A program made the translations under genes and the position numbers. From positions 45,346,082 to 45,410,081 of the forward strand of contig JALGQZ010000001.1 of the NCBI GenBank assembly GCA_023105745.1: a stretch of DNA of 64,000 bases. The letters are read 5' to 3'. Positions 1-11,933 of this stretch are shown here, piece by piece (positions within the stretch are counted from its first letter, which is position 1; the number at the start of each line of letters is the position of its first letter). The notes beneath the pieces are model-generated. The model saw only the letters and a list, made by a program, of their open reading frames with translations, made no database searches and was not told the DNA's origin. The stretch is from Austropuccinia psidii. Lineage: Eukaryota; Basidiomycota; Pucciniomycetes; Pucciniales; Sphaerophragmiaceae.

Positions 1-712
1 ATAATTTATTTCACATGTTCATTCATTGGTTTTTAAGTTAAACCAATTTTAGTACCAATTTATGGTATTTTTTGTATATTTGAGTAATTATTTTTAGTGT
101 ATAATTATTCTAATTAATTTTAATATAATTATATTAAAGGTATAATTATTATTAATCTTTTTTGTGACCTTATTGGATATGTGGTCATATCTCAAAGGCT
201 CACATCAATTTTGGCACAAAAATTGATAGTTAACACCACATGTGGTGTGAATTAAATTAGGGTTTTGAGGATTTTTGACTTTTGTACAGAAAATAATAAA
301 AACTTAATTTAAGCTTATTTAGAGTTGTGTTACAGGAATTTTACCCAGAGGTGACCCCACCTTATTTTTCATGAGGAATTCAATGGTGAATTAATTTTCT
401 TAAGTTTATTTGTTGGATAGAAAGTTAGATTATATTTTATGTAAAGTTTTACCAAAAATATTTTAATTGCATTAATTTTATCAAAAATTCATTTTTACTT
501 AAGTTTTTTCAAGTATAAATGCAATTTCACAATTTTAAAATTTAATGTAATTTTTTTTAATTTATAATTAAATTTTTATTTTTTGTATATAAATCTGTAT
601 TTATATTTCAATTTTTATCTTCATAATATAAGAAAACTTATTTTATTTATATTTATATCTATTTTGTTATTTGTGGCCTTTTGGGTATATGAAAATACCT
701 CTAAGGCTCACA
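1..712 (-). repeat. LTR fragment, Ty3 LTR subfamily I, truncated by window edge
   Basis: The reverse complement of this stretch aligns by eye with the first part of both LTRs of element A (from 16322 and from 23102). Shared blocks include the terminal TGTGAGCC, the CTCTAAATAAGCTTAAATT block and the block around CACCACATGTGGTG. The LTR end reads CTCACA at 707-712. The other end lies outside the window, so a solo LTR and a full element cannot be told apart. It cuts the LTR that follows. Confidence 0.8.
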
Positions 713-2241
713 TAATTAAAGTTAAATATTAATGGATTTCAAGTACATTACAAATGTGGTATAGGGTATTTATGACCCATTTCTATTGAAGAAGACTTTG
801 TTATTCTGGGTGGAAGGCTTTGTTTAGTCTTTGGGAAAAGGTTAGGTTAGTGAGTAAGATGGCATTAATAAGAAAGAAAAGTGTAATCATTATTGTTATG
901 AAGACATCAAGTGAGTAATTATAGTAAGGATATTGAAGAAAGCAAAATAAATTATTCAAAATGGAACAGGAAAACTATATTCATAACCAAAATAAAGTTT
1001 ACATAAGGAGGAAGGAGATAAAATCAATATTGGTAATCAATTTAGTTTTGCTTAAAAATCAATTGAATTTATTAGTAAGCATCAGAAGATAAGGGATCTA
1101 GAAACTCAATTTAATTAATCACCATGGAAAAAAATTAAATTTTCCCCAAAAAATAAAGAACTCAATTAAAGTACAGGTCACATGATTCATTACCATCAAG
1201 CCTTTTTTCATAATACAGTTCCCATGATAAAAACCCAAATTGGAGACTTGAAAAAAACTTTCAAGTGTCCTTGTTTGAAACTTCTATGCGGGGCCCCTAA
1301 ACTATAAATAGAAGTCCTCTCTCCCCCTTGAAATTCCTTTCCCCAGGCCACTTGTGAGGTTCAAAAGCAGAAATTTAACTTCTTTTTTACGAGGGACATC
1401 CCCCCTTCCATAAAGTATTATCCTAGCTTTATTAATTCTTATATATAATAGTAGTTAACAGTTATCTACATTATATCATACATTTACTAAGCTATCATCA
1501 TAAAGAATAAAAATAAAAACAGTTTCTTAATAAGCAAGTAGCAAAAACAAAAATGAAATAAAAAATACTTTCTCACAAAGAAGAATTCATTATCCTCAGT
1601 ATTATCAAATCTCATCATTTATATTCTTATTAATATAAACTTTCTATCAATAGGCTTTACCTTATATTATTTTAGTTTTCAGAAAGTCATCTAGTTATCA
1701 ATTTTGTCCAAAACTTGACTATTTTATTGGATTTCTAATAGCTTATCCCAAAGATAATCAACCTAACAACATCACTAAAAACCTAAAAAAAAGCTTTTAA
1801 AAAGATCAATTTAAACAAATAAACATTTTCCCTGATCTTGCTTTCAAGTTTTATCAAATTAGTGCTATCAGATTTTGTTTTATTGGGGTTTATTGAATTT
1901 TCAAGTTATTAGTAGTTGTTATTGGTGAAATTTACCTTGTTATCTACTTTTTTATATTGCTTTTTTGCTTTAAGGTTTCATTTAACCATCTCTTGTGATC
2001 AATCAAATTCTGATGAGAGTCTGTTAAATAGACTTTTCTGATCCAACTACCATCAAATTAAATAAATTTATTGTGGAGCTCAAGTCAAGATAATTCAACA
2101 TTATTAGGAAGGGAAGTCTATATTCATATAGCACACAAGCAGAGAAAGGGTTAAAAGTCATAAAATAAATTCAAATAAATTCCTTGTAATTTCCCCTTCC
2201 AGGTACTGCCTCATTTATCCCACACAGAGGAGTATCCCACA
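713..2241 (+). repeat. 5' LTR of element X, left end cut
   Basis: It matches about 10370-11932 over its length, with many substitutions and small indels. The right boundary is set by the shared ending CCCACA followed by a PBS-like TGGTGCC. The homology seems to run up to the foreign LTR at 712, so the true start is probably missing. Both copies share a pyrimidine-rich stretch around 1315-1350 (10995-11035 in the other). Confidence 0.7.
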
Positions 2242-2243
2242 TC

Positions 2244-2260
2244 TGGTGCCGCAACAGTGG
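2244..2260 (+). promoter_or_regulatory. Putative primer binding site of element X
   Basis: TGGTGCCGCAAC begins two bases after the LTR end. TGG complementary to a tRNA CCA end at this position is usual for LTR elements. The tRNA was not identified. Confidence 0.45.
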
Positions 2261-2445
2261 CAAGTCAGATGGGGCTTTCCTTTACCTGTATTTAAAATCA
2301 CCAATTAAACAGTCAATACCTTCTTAAACCTGGAATCAGTCAATCAATCATCTAAATTATCACCATCCAAATCTCATTCAACATCATCATCTGGATCATA
2401 CTATTATTATCATCCTACTCAAAAATCAACACCTCCGGGGAAAAA

Positions 2446-4740
2446 ATGACAGAGGAGTCAAGTTGATCTTATTCTAACACAAAGAAAAGAACAAAAAGAA
2501 AATTAAAAGGTTAGAAAATGCTTTTTTAACCTCATCAAAGAATCTAGAAAAGGAAAACATCAAGAAAGAACATTCAAAATAAACAAATATATATGTTTAA
2601 GAAAATGAAGAGGAAGACCAAGCTGAAACTATTCAAGGTCTTATGAAACAAATGCAAGATATCTTTTTAACTCAAGGAAAAAAGAAGGGAAAGAGGAGAC
2701 AATCAAAAGCATTCAAACCTGGAGGAAGTTCTAGCTATCCAACATTACCAAGACATTTTAGACCTGAAGAGTCAACATAATCACCAACACCTGGACCAAG
2801 ATCAAGCTCTACTCCAGAAACATAACAAAGGCCTCAATATCATGAAATTATATTATACTTCTCCACACCTACAGACCCAAGTCCATGACAGAAACAAATT
2901 CCAAGGCAAGAAAGAACTGTGGTAAATATTTAAGCCAAAGATTATAATTTAAATTTAACTGAAGAAGAAGTAGAGAAGCTTATCAGAAAGATAAAAAGGA
3001 TAGCTCAAATTGAAGGAGCCAATGAAGAAGACTTACCAATGCAGAGGGAATTTTGTAAAACAGACCCAAGAATCAGTGAGGCAATAGGAACAATTCCAGG
3101 TTATCAAGAAGGGAACTGGAGCCAACTCAAGAAGATCCTTATGACTAAATGGGAAAGAGTTGAACCAGAAAGAAGATATAGAAAGGATTCTCCAATAAAT
3201 TTATTCAATAATACCCTAGCTGAATGGGGAATCAGTACTCTCTATCAATATGAAAGGCTTATAGGGGAGTGTGAAGCTATCCTCACTTACATTCTTAGAT
3301 ATAAACATATTCCTCAATATAATATGTTCCATGAAGATTTGTTTGACTGTCTCTCTTCTGATCTAAATGTACTCATCATAAGATATATGATCAAGGACAA
3401 TGTTATGGTTAGAGCTAAAAATGGAGGATATCTCATACCACCAATCAATATCTTGAAGAATTCCATTGGAAAAGAACTGGAAGGAAGGATATTAGTCACC
3501 AAAAGACTTTCAACTGCAAAGATAACTGGCAGAAATGAAACAAAACTCAAAGATAAAAAAGGTCCCATTCAAGGGTGAAGTATTTCCAGAAATTCAAGAA
3601 GCCCTCAATAAAATGAAAGAACTTACAGAAACTCTCAAAGAACAAAAAGAAGTATTCAAGGAAGAGGAGCCTTCTGAAAATTAAGATTTGAAGAAATTCA
3701 TGAAACAATTTAATGAATTAACTAATGTGGGTACATCTGAAAAGAAAATATTTAATAATCCTCATTTAAGAAATCAATATTTCAGCTCAAGAGAAACTTT
3801 GTCTCCGCCTCCAAAAAGAAATTTTCCTTACGCACCAGCACAGAATGCTCCTAAACTATTTCTAAAGTGTTCTTATTGCTCAGAAGAAGTAAACTCAACA
3901 GGAAGATATAGTGAGCTCATTGAATATCAAAATAAGAAATTGTTAATCAGACAAGGATGAAATTATTTATACCCCAATTGGGAATGGGTACCAAATGATG
4001 AAAATCCTCACTTAAATACCTAGCAAGGGAATTCCCAAAGGAACAACGAGAAATTAAAAGAAAATTAGAGGAGAATACCAAACAAGCATAGAAAAATGAA
4101 AAAGACAAGTAAACTGCCTTCATTTCAATGGATTAGTGGGGATATCAGCAACCACCTTGCATCTCAATAGGACTGGAAGAACCAATTTGATATACTCATG
4201 GACTAATGAATATAAAAAAATAGAATAACAGGAAGATAAATTAAAATTTCAATCCCAAACATCACACTCAGAAGAGACCATTCAGCCTAAAGAAACCATC
4301 ATGCAAAAGGCTAGCATACCTAGTGAATTTATTGAGAATGAATAACCTGAAGAGTAAAGAGTTATGACTCCAAAAAAATACAAATCAAAAAAGGCTTCTG
4401 AAATAAATAGATTACCAGAACCTAGTACACCTAAAAAGTAAACACCAGTAAAAATAAATTAGAAGAAGAAAACAGAGTTACTCTAAAAAAAGAGGAACAA
4501 ATAATCAAAAGGCCTCCAGTGAAGGAAAATGATGATTAATCAATTTTTTTAAAGGTCATGAATAAGCTGTTATATCAGAAAATTCATTTCACCCTGGAAG
4601 AAATTTTGACAATATCACCATGATTCAGGGAAGAAATGAAATTTCTCTCAGAAACAGAAAAGAAATATTTAATTTAACTCAAATCTATTAACATTCAAGA
4701 GCAGGAATTACCTTAACCGAAAATTATTTCCATAGATAAA
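2446..4740 (+). pseudogene. Gag pseudogene of element X
   Basis: Remnants of a retroelement Gag are spread over three frames with many stops. The best preserved block (3039-3578, 179 codons) holds a helical Gag core with the WSQLKKILMTKWE region, typical of basidiomycete Ty3 Gag. A second block (3688-3960) holds a damaged CCHC zinc knuckle near 3868: the two leading Cys are present (CSYC), but the His is Asn and the last Cys is Tyr. The ATG at 2446 is only the first plausible start; stops follow soon after. The retropepsin comes next. Function is lost; the family assignment is reasonably sure, the exact limits are not. Confidence 0.7.
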
Positions 4741-4922
4741 ATACATTTTTCTTTCCCATTAGGAATGATGGAAATCCTTATTGGTCAGAAATAGTAGACT
4801 CAAAAAAACTTTGGTGGATACTGGAGCTGAATAAAATATCATACCTGAAAATGAATCAATAAAAGCAGAACTAGCTATGAGGACTTTATACATGAAACTC
4901 AGAGGAATAGGACGACATAGTA
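4741..4922 (+). pseudogene. Retropepsin pseudogene of element X, N-terminal part
   Basis: The reading LVDTGAE at about 4812-4830 is the active-site motif of a retroviral-type aspartic protease. It is followed at once by a TAA. The frame then runs on to a Gly-Ile-Gly segment and is cut at 4921 by the TA of the Tc1 element; the second half continues at 6540. The Asp-Thr-Gly triad is intact, but the stop after it rules out a working enzyme. Confidence 0.75.
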
Positions 4923-4948
4923 CAGTAGGGTGACAAAACTGTCCATCC
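4923..4948 (+). repeat. Left terminal inverted repeat of the Tc1 element
   Basis: It pairs with 6514-6539, with two mismatches in 26. It is the outermost sequence next to the TA duplication and the expected transposase binding end. Confidence 0.9.
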
Positions 4949-5258
4949 ACTTTGTCAACCTGCACCCACCCCCAGTCCCCAACAAAAATCCACAATCCAA
5001 TTTTTTTTTCTATTTTACAAATCATTTTTCCTTTTTTTTATTTCTACTCAATTTCTGCTTTTGTTATTTTTTTGACTCTTTCTAACATTCTTCTTTTCTT
5101 TGGGTGAGTTTTTTGTAATGGAGTTTTTTGAAGTATTTGTTTTAACATACCTGTTTTGTTTTTAAAAATAGTCAGGTTTCTTAATTTAAACCTATGTCGA
5201 TCCTGCTGCATCAATGCCTCATTAATACAACAACAAAACCAAAGAGAGGATTTTTGGG

Positions 5259-6244
5259 ATGCGTGAGGCTGGATTATCACTCCAAAAAATCAGTGAGCTC
5301 ACCGGAATTCACAAGATATCAATTCAAGACATCATAGCTCAATACAATGATTGTGGAATGGTTCAAAACTTACCTAGGCCAGGAAGGAAGCTGATATTGT
5401 ATGAACACAACACTCGACAACTCAAGAGAGTGACTCTAATCCAAAGACATGCAAGCTTGAATGAAATAACAAATTCAATTACAAAGGAAGTTTCATCCCG
5501 AACAGTCCAAAGAGTCCTTCATAAAGAAGGAATCTTCTCAAGAATCGCTGTTGTCAAACCTCATTTGCAACCCCATCATTTTGATGAATGATTAGCGTTT
5601 GCAAGATCACATGTCAATTGGTCAGTTGAAGACTGGAAGAAGGTGATATGGACTGACGATAGCAGCTTTGAGCTTGCAAAAAACCCAACACCAACTTGTG
5701 TTTGGAAAACTCAGGGTGAGCAATATTCTTTTGAATTCCAAGTAGCTCAGCACCATAGTGGACAATAGTCCATTATTGTTTGGGCAGGCTTTTGCGATAT
5801 TGATCACCACTTGTTATCATGGGCCCAAATGCATGCCAAACCCAAGGATTCATTGACAAAATGTGTTCAATAGGGTTATTACCCTTTTAAAATTACTTGC
5901 AACAACTGAAACAATTGCCACAACGTCAAGCATTTACTCTTTGTGAATAGAATACACGAGTTCATACTTCTCTCTTATCTTGCCAATGGAAGGAATCTCA
6001 AGGCATAGTCAAATTTCAGTAGCCTTTAAATTCACCTGATTTAAATCCTATTGATAATGAATGGCAGAAAATGAATTTCATCATTCAAAAACAATTCAAT
6101 CCAAAAGCCATACCCAAACTACCAATTGTGGTTCAGGCTGCCTGGAATGACATGCCCAAAGAATATTTCAGGGCATTGATCCAGTCAATGCCCAATTGAA
6201 TTAGGGCTGTTATTTCACAACATGGGGCTCCCACCAGATGGTAG
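5259..6244 (+). pseudogene. Tc1/mariner transposase pseudogene
   Basis: The N-terminal part (5259-5591, 110 codons) is an open helix-turn-helix region (ISELTGIHKISIQDII, then an RPGRK linker) that would bind the inverted repeats. After a TGA at 5589 the same reading continues with WTDDSSFEL, the first catalytic Asp, near 5650. The segment around the second catalytic Asp (N-T-R-V-H-T-S, near 5950) has a stop at the Asp position. The C-terminal motif SPDLNPIDNEW near 6030-6065 carries Asp where many relatives have Glu. The reading ends at a TAG at 6242. Several stops and the loss of the second Asp show it is dead. Family assignment is strong because the motif order, the TIRs and the TA duplication agree. 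Confidence 0.88.
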
Positions 6245-6513
6245 TTAAACTTGGCAATTTTCTTTATTAGTGTAATTACTAAATTGAAAAAAACTATTTA
6301 AAATTTTATTTTTTATTTTTTTAAAAAGAATCGCTATGAATACAACTTTTTTTTAAATTGAATGAAATTTTGAAGATAATTAATTTATGCAAGTGAGAGA
6401 GCCTTCCACAAAAAGGACATTGTGAGCTTGAGTTCTTGTATTATTAAAAAAAAATAACAGACATACTTTTTTAGAAAATAAAAATAAAAATGGACTGACT
6501 TTTTTTTAACACC

Positions 6514-6539
6514 GGATGGACAGCTTTGTCACCCCACTG
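6514..6539 (-). repeat. Right terminal inverted repeat of the Tc1 element
   Basis: Inverted partner of 4923-4948, followed by the TA at 6540-6541. Confidence 0.9.
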
Positions 6540-6765
6540 TACCTCAATCATTGGTTTAGCAGAAAATACACCCATAATTTTACCATATGGAAATGAAAGA
6601 AGAATTCACTTTTTTGTTTCTAAAATGGCATTCCACATTGTTATTGGAAGACCTTTCTTTGAAGATGATGGAATTAGACTAGAGCATTCACAATATCAAG
6701 GAGAAATTCTAAGCTATAAAGAACCTGCTGGAAGAAGATTTTTCATCCCAATATGCTCACCATAA
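6540..6765 (+). pseudogene. Retropepsin pseudogene of element X, C-terminal part
   Basis: An open frame continues the protease interrupted at 4922: IIGLAENTP, then HIVIGRPFFEDD (the hydrophobic-Gly-Arg motif near the C-terminus of retropepsins), then GRRFFIPICSP before a TAA. This closing motif is typical of protease segments in basidiomycete Ty3 elements. Normally RT would follow; here the reading fades into A-rich sequence. Confidence 0.75.
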
Positions 6766-6835
6766 ACCAAAATATGGCATATACACCCACCAAAGGGAAT
6801 GAAGCTCTTTAATGCTACCCAAATTGAAGGATGTA

Positions 6836-7072
6836 AAAAAGTAAAAAAGTAAAATAATAAAAAATTAAAAAATCAAAAAATTAAAAAATTAAAAAATTGA
6901 AAAATTAAAAAATCAAAAAATTAAAAATTAAAAAAATTAAAAAAATTAAAAAAATTAAAAAAATTAAAAAATTAAAAAAATTAAAAAAATTAAAAAAATT
7001 AAAAAAATTAAAAAAATTAAAAAAATTAAAAATTAAAAAATTATTAAAAAAAGTTAAAAATTCAAAAAAAAG
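6836..7072. repeat. Low-complexity (A)nTTA tract
   Basis: About 235 bp of imperfect AAAAATT / AAAAAATT units stand where the pol gene of element X would be expected. It resembles an expanded microsatellite and encodes nothing. Confidence 0.9.
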
Positions 7073-7594
7073 TAGTAGTCATAATTTTTCAAATGGAAAG
7101 GGAATTATCCCCTCAGCTATAAAATTTTTTTTAGAATTTTTTTTTAAATTTCATTTTTTCCTTTGGCCTTGGGTAGTTTTATCTTAATTTTCCTCTCAAA
7201 ATGAGTTATCCTTTAGTTTATGTAATTACCTTTTTCTGGAAGATTAAGTGAGATATTTTCTTTAAATATGTTATCAAGTGGTCCTGAGCATGACATAAAA
7301 CTGCATCATCTTTAATTTATTTCTATTTTTTTCAGTTTTATTTTTTGAAACAGGATTTGTCATAAAGAAAGCATATTTTATTCAAGCCATTTAGAAGCCA
7401 ATTATCAAATGGAGAGGGAAAGAACCCTCATAAAGAAAATTGAGTGGATGTACTTAAAAAGAAGTCAATTTTCAATACACCAGATTGAATTTATAGAAAT
7501 TTCAAGGTAGAAAGGAAGGAATAAACACAAAAAATAAAAAATAAACAATGATAATGAAAGAACACACACAGTAAATAATAATAATAATGATAAT
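7073..7594. other. Anonymous AT-rich stretch
   Basis: No gene is seen. There are two similar purine-rich patches (near 7092 and 7410) and a short AAT-rich run at 7573-7594, into which the following LTR inserted. Confidence 0.6.
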
Positions 7595-9516
7595 TGTAAG
7601 ATGTGTCTATGAAACTGATGATAATATTACTATTAATCAACAGTACTATGACTGTTCTTATGAAATATAATAACAAAATGTTATTAAAACCACAATTAAA
7701 TAATTAAAGAATTATTTCTTTCACGTTTTAAGCACTACTAGTGATCTTAACAGTGAGCAAGTAATTGTCTACAAGAATCAATTACAAGAAGATTTTAATA
7801 ATAAAACTTCTTTTATTAAAATAATAAAATTATTTCAATATATAATTATCTTTTGCAAGAATAATTATAATTATAATTCTTGAATAAAACTAATTTTAGA
7901 GAAAAACTTTAAGAATTAAAAATAAATCACTCACTAATATTCCAAAGAACTTATTGAAAGATAAGATAGAGAGATTTGACATAGAATTGTGGATTTTAAG
8001 GATCAAAATGTATTTATAACAGTATTACAACAATATATAGTTGGATTCTATGATTTCACGTCTTTCTGATTGATGTTGAAAGATTTAAAACACTTAAGAA
8101 AAGCTATAACTAATACTTACTTGTTGGTAATAATGTTTTAAATGATAAAAAGATGATGATGATGTGGAAAAAACAGCAAGAGGCCTCTTTCAAGTCAACA
8201 ACAGCTCACAGAGGCGTGCCATGGAGAAAACTGAAAAACCAGTGAGTGAGAAAACAATAAACCCTTTTGGATCATTGATTGCATCATCTGTTGTCACGTA
8301 AGATTATCATAATTACTTAATTGATGCTTTTACGTGACTACCAACCCCGATATGGTTAAGAATAAAAGGATTAACATCTGTAAATATTCTTTTATTCCAA
8401 AATAATCATTTATTTCTCAAAGTTATCAATGTTATTGCCAATTTCATCACAGGTTGTAATTACTATAAATTTTTGAAGATTCAGTGTTTCACGTAGAATA
8501 GTCAAAAATGGACTGTAAGTAAAACGTTTAATTTTACTAGTAAAGCTGGGATTTTTTTTGGTTGTACCATAGATAATACAGTTCTCCATTGGTCCTGAAA
8601 GTTTCAGAAAGATTCATTAAGAATTGTATTTTTAATGAATCTTCGAAGGTTTTACCTCATTTCTACATAGAATTGCAAATATCAGTGTTTCACTGGTTGC
8701 TATGAGGTAAATCAATGGATACAAGTCCAAAAAGGGCTTTAATTAATCTTTTGGGGTTTACCCATGGAAAATCATTAAGAATTGACATTGTTACAGGAGT
8801 CTAAGTAGCTCTTTACCTCCTTGGCATGTCAAAATAGCAGGTTATTTGCTATTTTCTTAAGATTTACAGTAGTTGTAACATGGTAACCAAGTTCCCAAAA
8901 GGTTTTAGTTTACCAATTAGGCCAAGATCAGCCATGGATCCAAGCTTTGGAGCTGTCCATGCCTCTGAGGCCTCAGAAGTTGGGTACCCTGGCTCTCTTT
9001 GATGTCTTTTGTCCCCCTTGCTTATTTTTCACGTAAAAATAGAAATTTAAGCTTCAAGTGAGATATTCACTATGGGTGTACCAAAAGTCTATGTAAGAAT
9101 ACCATGATATTAAGTGCTCAAAACATGCATAACACTATTCTTAGTGTATATGTTACATGGGATTTGTCACATTCCCATTATTTTGGGGTGAAATTAAGAA
9201 AAACAAAAATTTTCACAGATCTTTTATGTGGTATTGATGATGTGGTATTGAAGTATTTTCCATTTTACCACCTCAAAGAGTTAATTTGAGCTTATTCACT
9301 CTATGGAGCTACCCTAGGTGAAGTTTTGTGTAGAATCCAATTCTGGCCTTAAATCCATGGATTTACTTACTCAATAAAAAGTTATTCATCTTTTCTGAAA
9401 TCAAAAATGATGAATTTTGGATTTATGCATGAATTATGAGTTATGCATAATTCAAAATTTCTTTTTAAGATAATTGTGGCCTATTTAAGTATGTAGAATA
9501 TACATCAAGACTCACA
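7595..9516 (-). repeat. Solo LTR, Ty3 LTR subfamily II, with 5-bp target duplication
   Basis: On the plus strand it runs from TGTAAG to CTCACA, the same ends as the LTRs of element B, and is alignable with them throughout. The five bases on each side are identical: ATAAT at 7590-7594 and at 9517-9521. No internal element sequence is present, so it is a solo LTR left by recombination between two LTRs. Its sequence groups with the LTR at 62085 (shared small differences, for example GAAGATTTTAATAAT) rather than with elements B or C. Confidence 0.92.
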
Positions 9517-10369
9517 ATAATAATAATGATAATAAAATAGGATGAAGACGAAGAAATTTCAACACATACCTCAATGAGAAATAATTGATAACCAGTATAA
9601 AGAATTGCAACCACAACACAAGAAATCAATTTACTTGAAATGGGTGTTTTTCACTAAAGGACAGAAAGGATAAATCAATTACTGTGAATATTTGATTGGT
9701 GATTTGAACCAAGATATGGTACACTAACGCTTCAATGTTGATAAGGAAATTATAAATTAATTAATCCAGTCCCTGATAATTCAAAACAGGAGAATGGTTC
9801 ATTAAGCCTCATGGAGAATTCTGGGGACAGCATTACATGGAGAGGGTATGTGGTATTCCTAGACCATTTTGGCTTAATGGACCATAAATTTAACTTTTTT
9901 GGCTTTGAAAAAGTGTTTATTTAAGTTAAGTAGCATTTCTTCTCTAACTTAAGGGTATAAAGCTATAGGTTAACAACAATTCTAAGCTTAAATAACTTAT
10001 AAGTGATAAAAACCCTGCTACTTATACTTTGACACCCCACTGCACCATACAACATTAAAAATTGTGAATTATTGGTTTACCCAGAATTTTAACCATTTTC
10101 TCTTTCTTTGTATTTAATTTTCATTTTCATTTTTTTTAAAAAACTATCATTTTAATTGGGTAGTATAATATTACAACAGCACAAAGGGTCTGATTTTGAA
10201 CAATGATTAATGGAATAATATTTTTATGGCAGATTATAAGTCTCATAGGGGTCACATTACAAGGAAAGTTTAATTTAAATAACTTGGAGAAAGTTGATCT
10301 ATAAACTGGTTTAACTGGGGCTTAATAATTTAAAGAAAAGGAAAAGATGGTATCAAGACTTTATCATAG
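9517..10369. other. Anonymous AT-rich stretch with a Tc1-end-like remnant
   Basis: No coding capacity was recognised. At 10027-10042 the sequence CTTTGACACCCCACTG matches the outer end of the Tc1 inverted repeat at 6524-6539 in 15 of 16 positions, without a matching partner or a following TA. The rest is probably internal or LTR-proximal sequence of element X. Confidence 0.5.
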
Positions 10370-11932
10370 TTAATTCAAGCTAAAGGCCGATGGATTTAAA
10401 GTACATTGCAAAAGCTGTATGGGGAATGTATGACCCATTTCTATTGAAGAATACTTTGGTATTCTAGGTGGAAGGATTTGTTTAGCTTTTTGGAACAGGT
10501 GAGCTTCATGAGTAAGATTCCATTATTAAGGAAGAGAAGTTTAATCATTATTGTTATGAAGACACCAAGTGAATATTTTTAGTAGGGATATTGAAGAAAG
10601 CAAAATGAATTATTCAAAATGGAACAAAAAAATTATATGAATATTCAAAATAAAGTTTACATAAGCAGGAAGGAGATAAAATACATATAATTAATAAATT
10701 TAGTTTTGCTGATAAACCAATTGAACTGCTTAGTAATCATCAGGAGATAAGGGATCCGGAAACTCAATTGAATGAAGATCACCTCACATTGAATTTAATC
10801 AATCACCATGGAGACAAATTAAAGTTTCCCCAAATAATAGAGAACTTAATTAATATACAAGTCACATGATACAATACCACCAAACTTCATTTGATAATAC
10901 AGGTCCCATGATAAAAACCCAAATTGGAGACTAGAAAAAATACCAAGTCCCCTTTTTTTGACACTCCTACAGAGGGTCCAAAAACTATAATTAGAGATCC
11001 TCTCTCTCCCCTCAAATCCCTTTCCCCAGTGCACTTGTAGCCCACTTGTGAGGTGCAAAATCATAAATTCAATTCCTTAATATTTTTTTCTGAGGGACAT
11101 CCCCTCATCCATAACGTATTATCCTAGTTTGAGATATAATAGTAGTTAACCTTTATCTACATTATATCATATTTTCACTAAGCTATCATCATAAGAAATA
11201 AAAATAAAAGGAGTTTCATTATGATTGAAGTAGTAAAAAACAAAATAAAATAAAGAATACTCTCTTCAAAAGAACAATTCATTATCCTTAGTATTATCAG
11301 ATCACATCATTTATATTCTTATTAATAGAAATATTCTATTAATAGGACTTACCTCATGTTATTTTTGTTTTCATAATATCATCTAGTTATCAATTTTATC
11401 CAAAATTTGAATAATTGATTGAATTTGAAATGGTTTATCCCAAAGATCATCAAACTAAAAAAAACACCAGAAATATGAAAAAAAGCTTATAAAAAAACAA
11501 TCAAACAAAATAAATATTTTCCTTAGTCTTGTTTTCAAGTTCTAAAACATTTGTGCTATCAGATTTTGTTTTATTGGTGTTTGTCACTTTTTAAAGTTAT
11601 TAGTAGCTGTGATTGGTGAAATTCACCTTGTTTTCTAGTCTTTTATATTGTTTTGTTGTTTTAAGTTTTCATTTAACCATCTTCTGTTATCAAGAAAAGT
11701 CTTATAACAGTCTGTTAAATTAACATTTCTGATCCAGCCACCATCAAATTAAATAAATTTATCATGGAGCTCAAGTAAAGATAATTCAGTATTATTAGGA
11801 AGGGTATTCTACACTCATCTAGTACACAAGCATAGAAATGGTTAAAAGTTATAAAAGAAATTGAAAACTTTTTCTTGTAATTTCCCCTTCCAGGTACTGC
11901 CTCATTTATCCCACACAGAGGAGTATCCCACA
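10370..11932 (+). repeat. 3' LTR of element X
   Basis: Direct repeat of 713-2241; the shared sequence can be followed from about 10370 to the common end CCCACA at 11932. The left boundary is uncertain by tens to a few hundred bases. Another LTR family begins directly after it, and no target duplication was found. Confidence 0.65.
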
Positions 11933-11933
11933 G

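Larger units (their letters stand above)
4923..6539 (+). mobile_element. Tc1/mariner DNA transposon inserted in the retropepsin of element X
   Basis: The ends are inverted repeats (4923-4948 and 6514-6539) matching at 24 of 26 positions and starting CAGTAGGGTGACAAA / CAGTGGGGTGACAAA. A TA dinucleotide flanks each end (4921-4922 and 6540-6541), as expected for Tc1/mariner target duplication. Inside is one degraded DDE transposase. On either side the retropepsin of X continues, so removing the 1617-bp element plus one TA rejoins the protease. The insertion is therefore younger than X. Confidence 0.92.
713..11932 (+). mobile_element. Decayed Ty3/Gypsy-type element X (LTR-gag-protease-LTR, pol missing)
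   Basis: Two direct-repeat LTRs (713-2241 and about 10370-11932) end in the same sequence (CACACAGAGGAGTATCCCACA) and enclose gag and retropepsin remnants. No RT, RNase H or integrase can be read between the protease and the right LTR. Instead there is an A-rich tract (6836-7072), anonymous AT-rich DNA and a solo LTR of another family. The 5-bp flanks I could read do not match, so the two LTRs may belong to a recombined or rearranged copy. Two younger elements lie inside it: a Tc1/mariner element and a solo Ty3 LTR. Confidence 0.6.

Noticed and set aside
9104..9289. Repeated 61-71 codon open frames starting MIL-A/S-Q-N/K-M-H (also at 49087, 51939 and 60292)
   Set aside because: They recur because they lie at the same place in each subfamily II LTR; lengths and ends vary with small mutations and there is no sign of selection on the frame.
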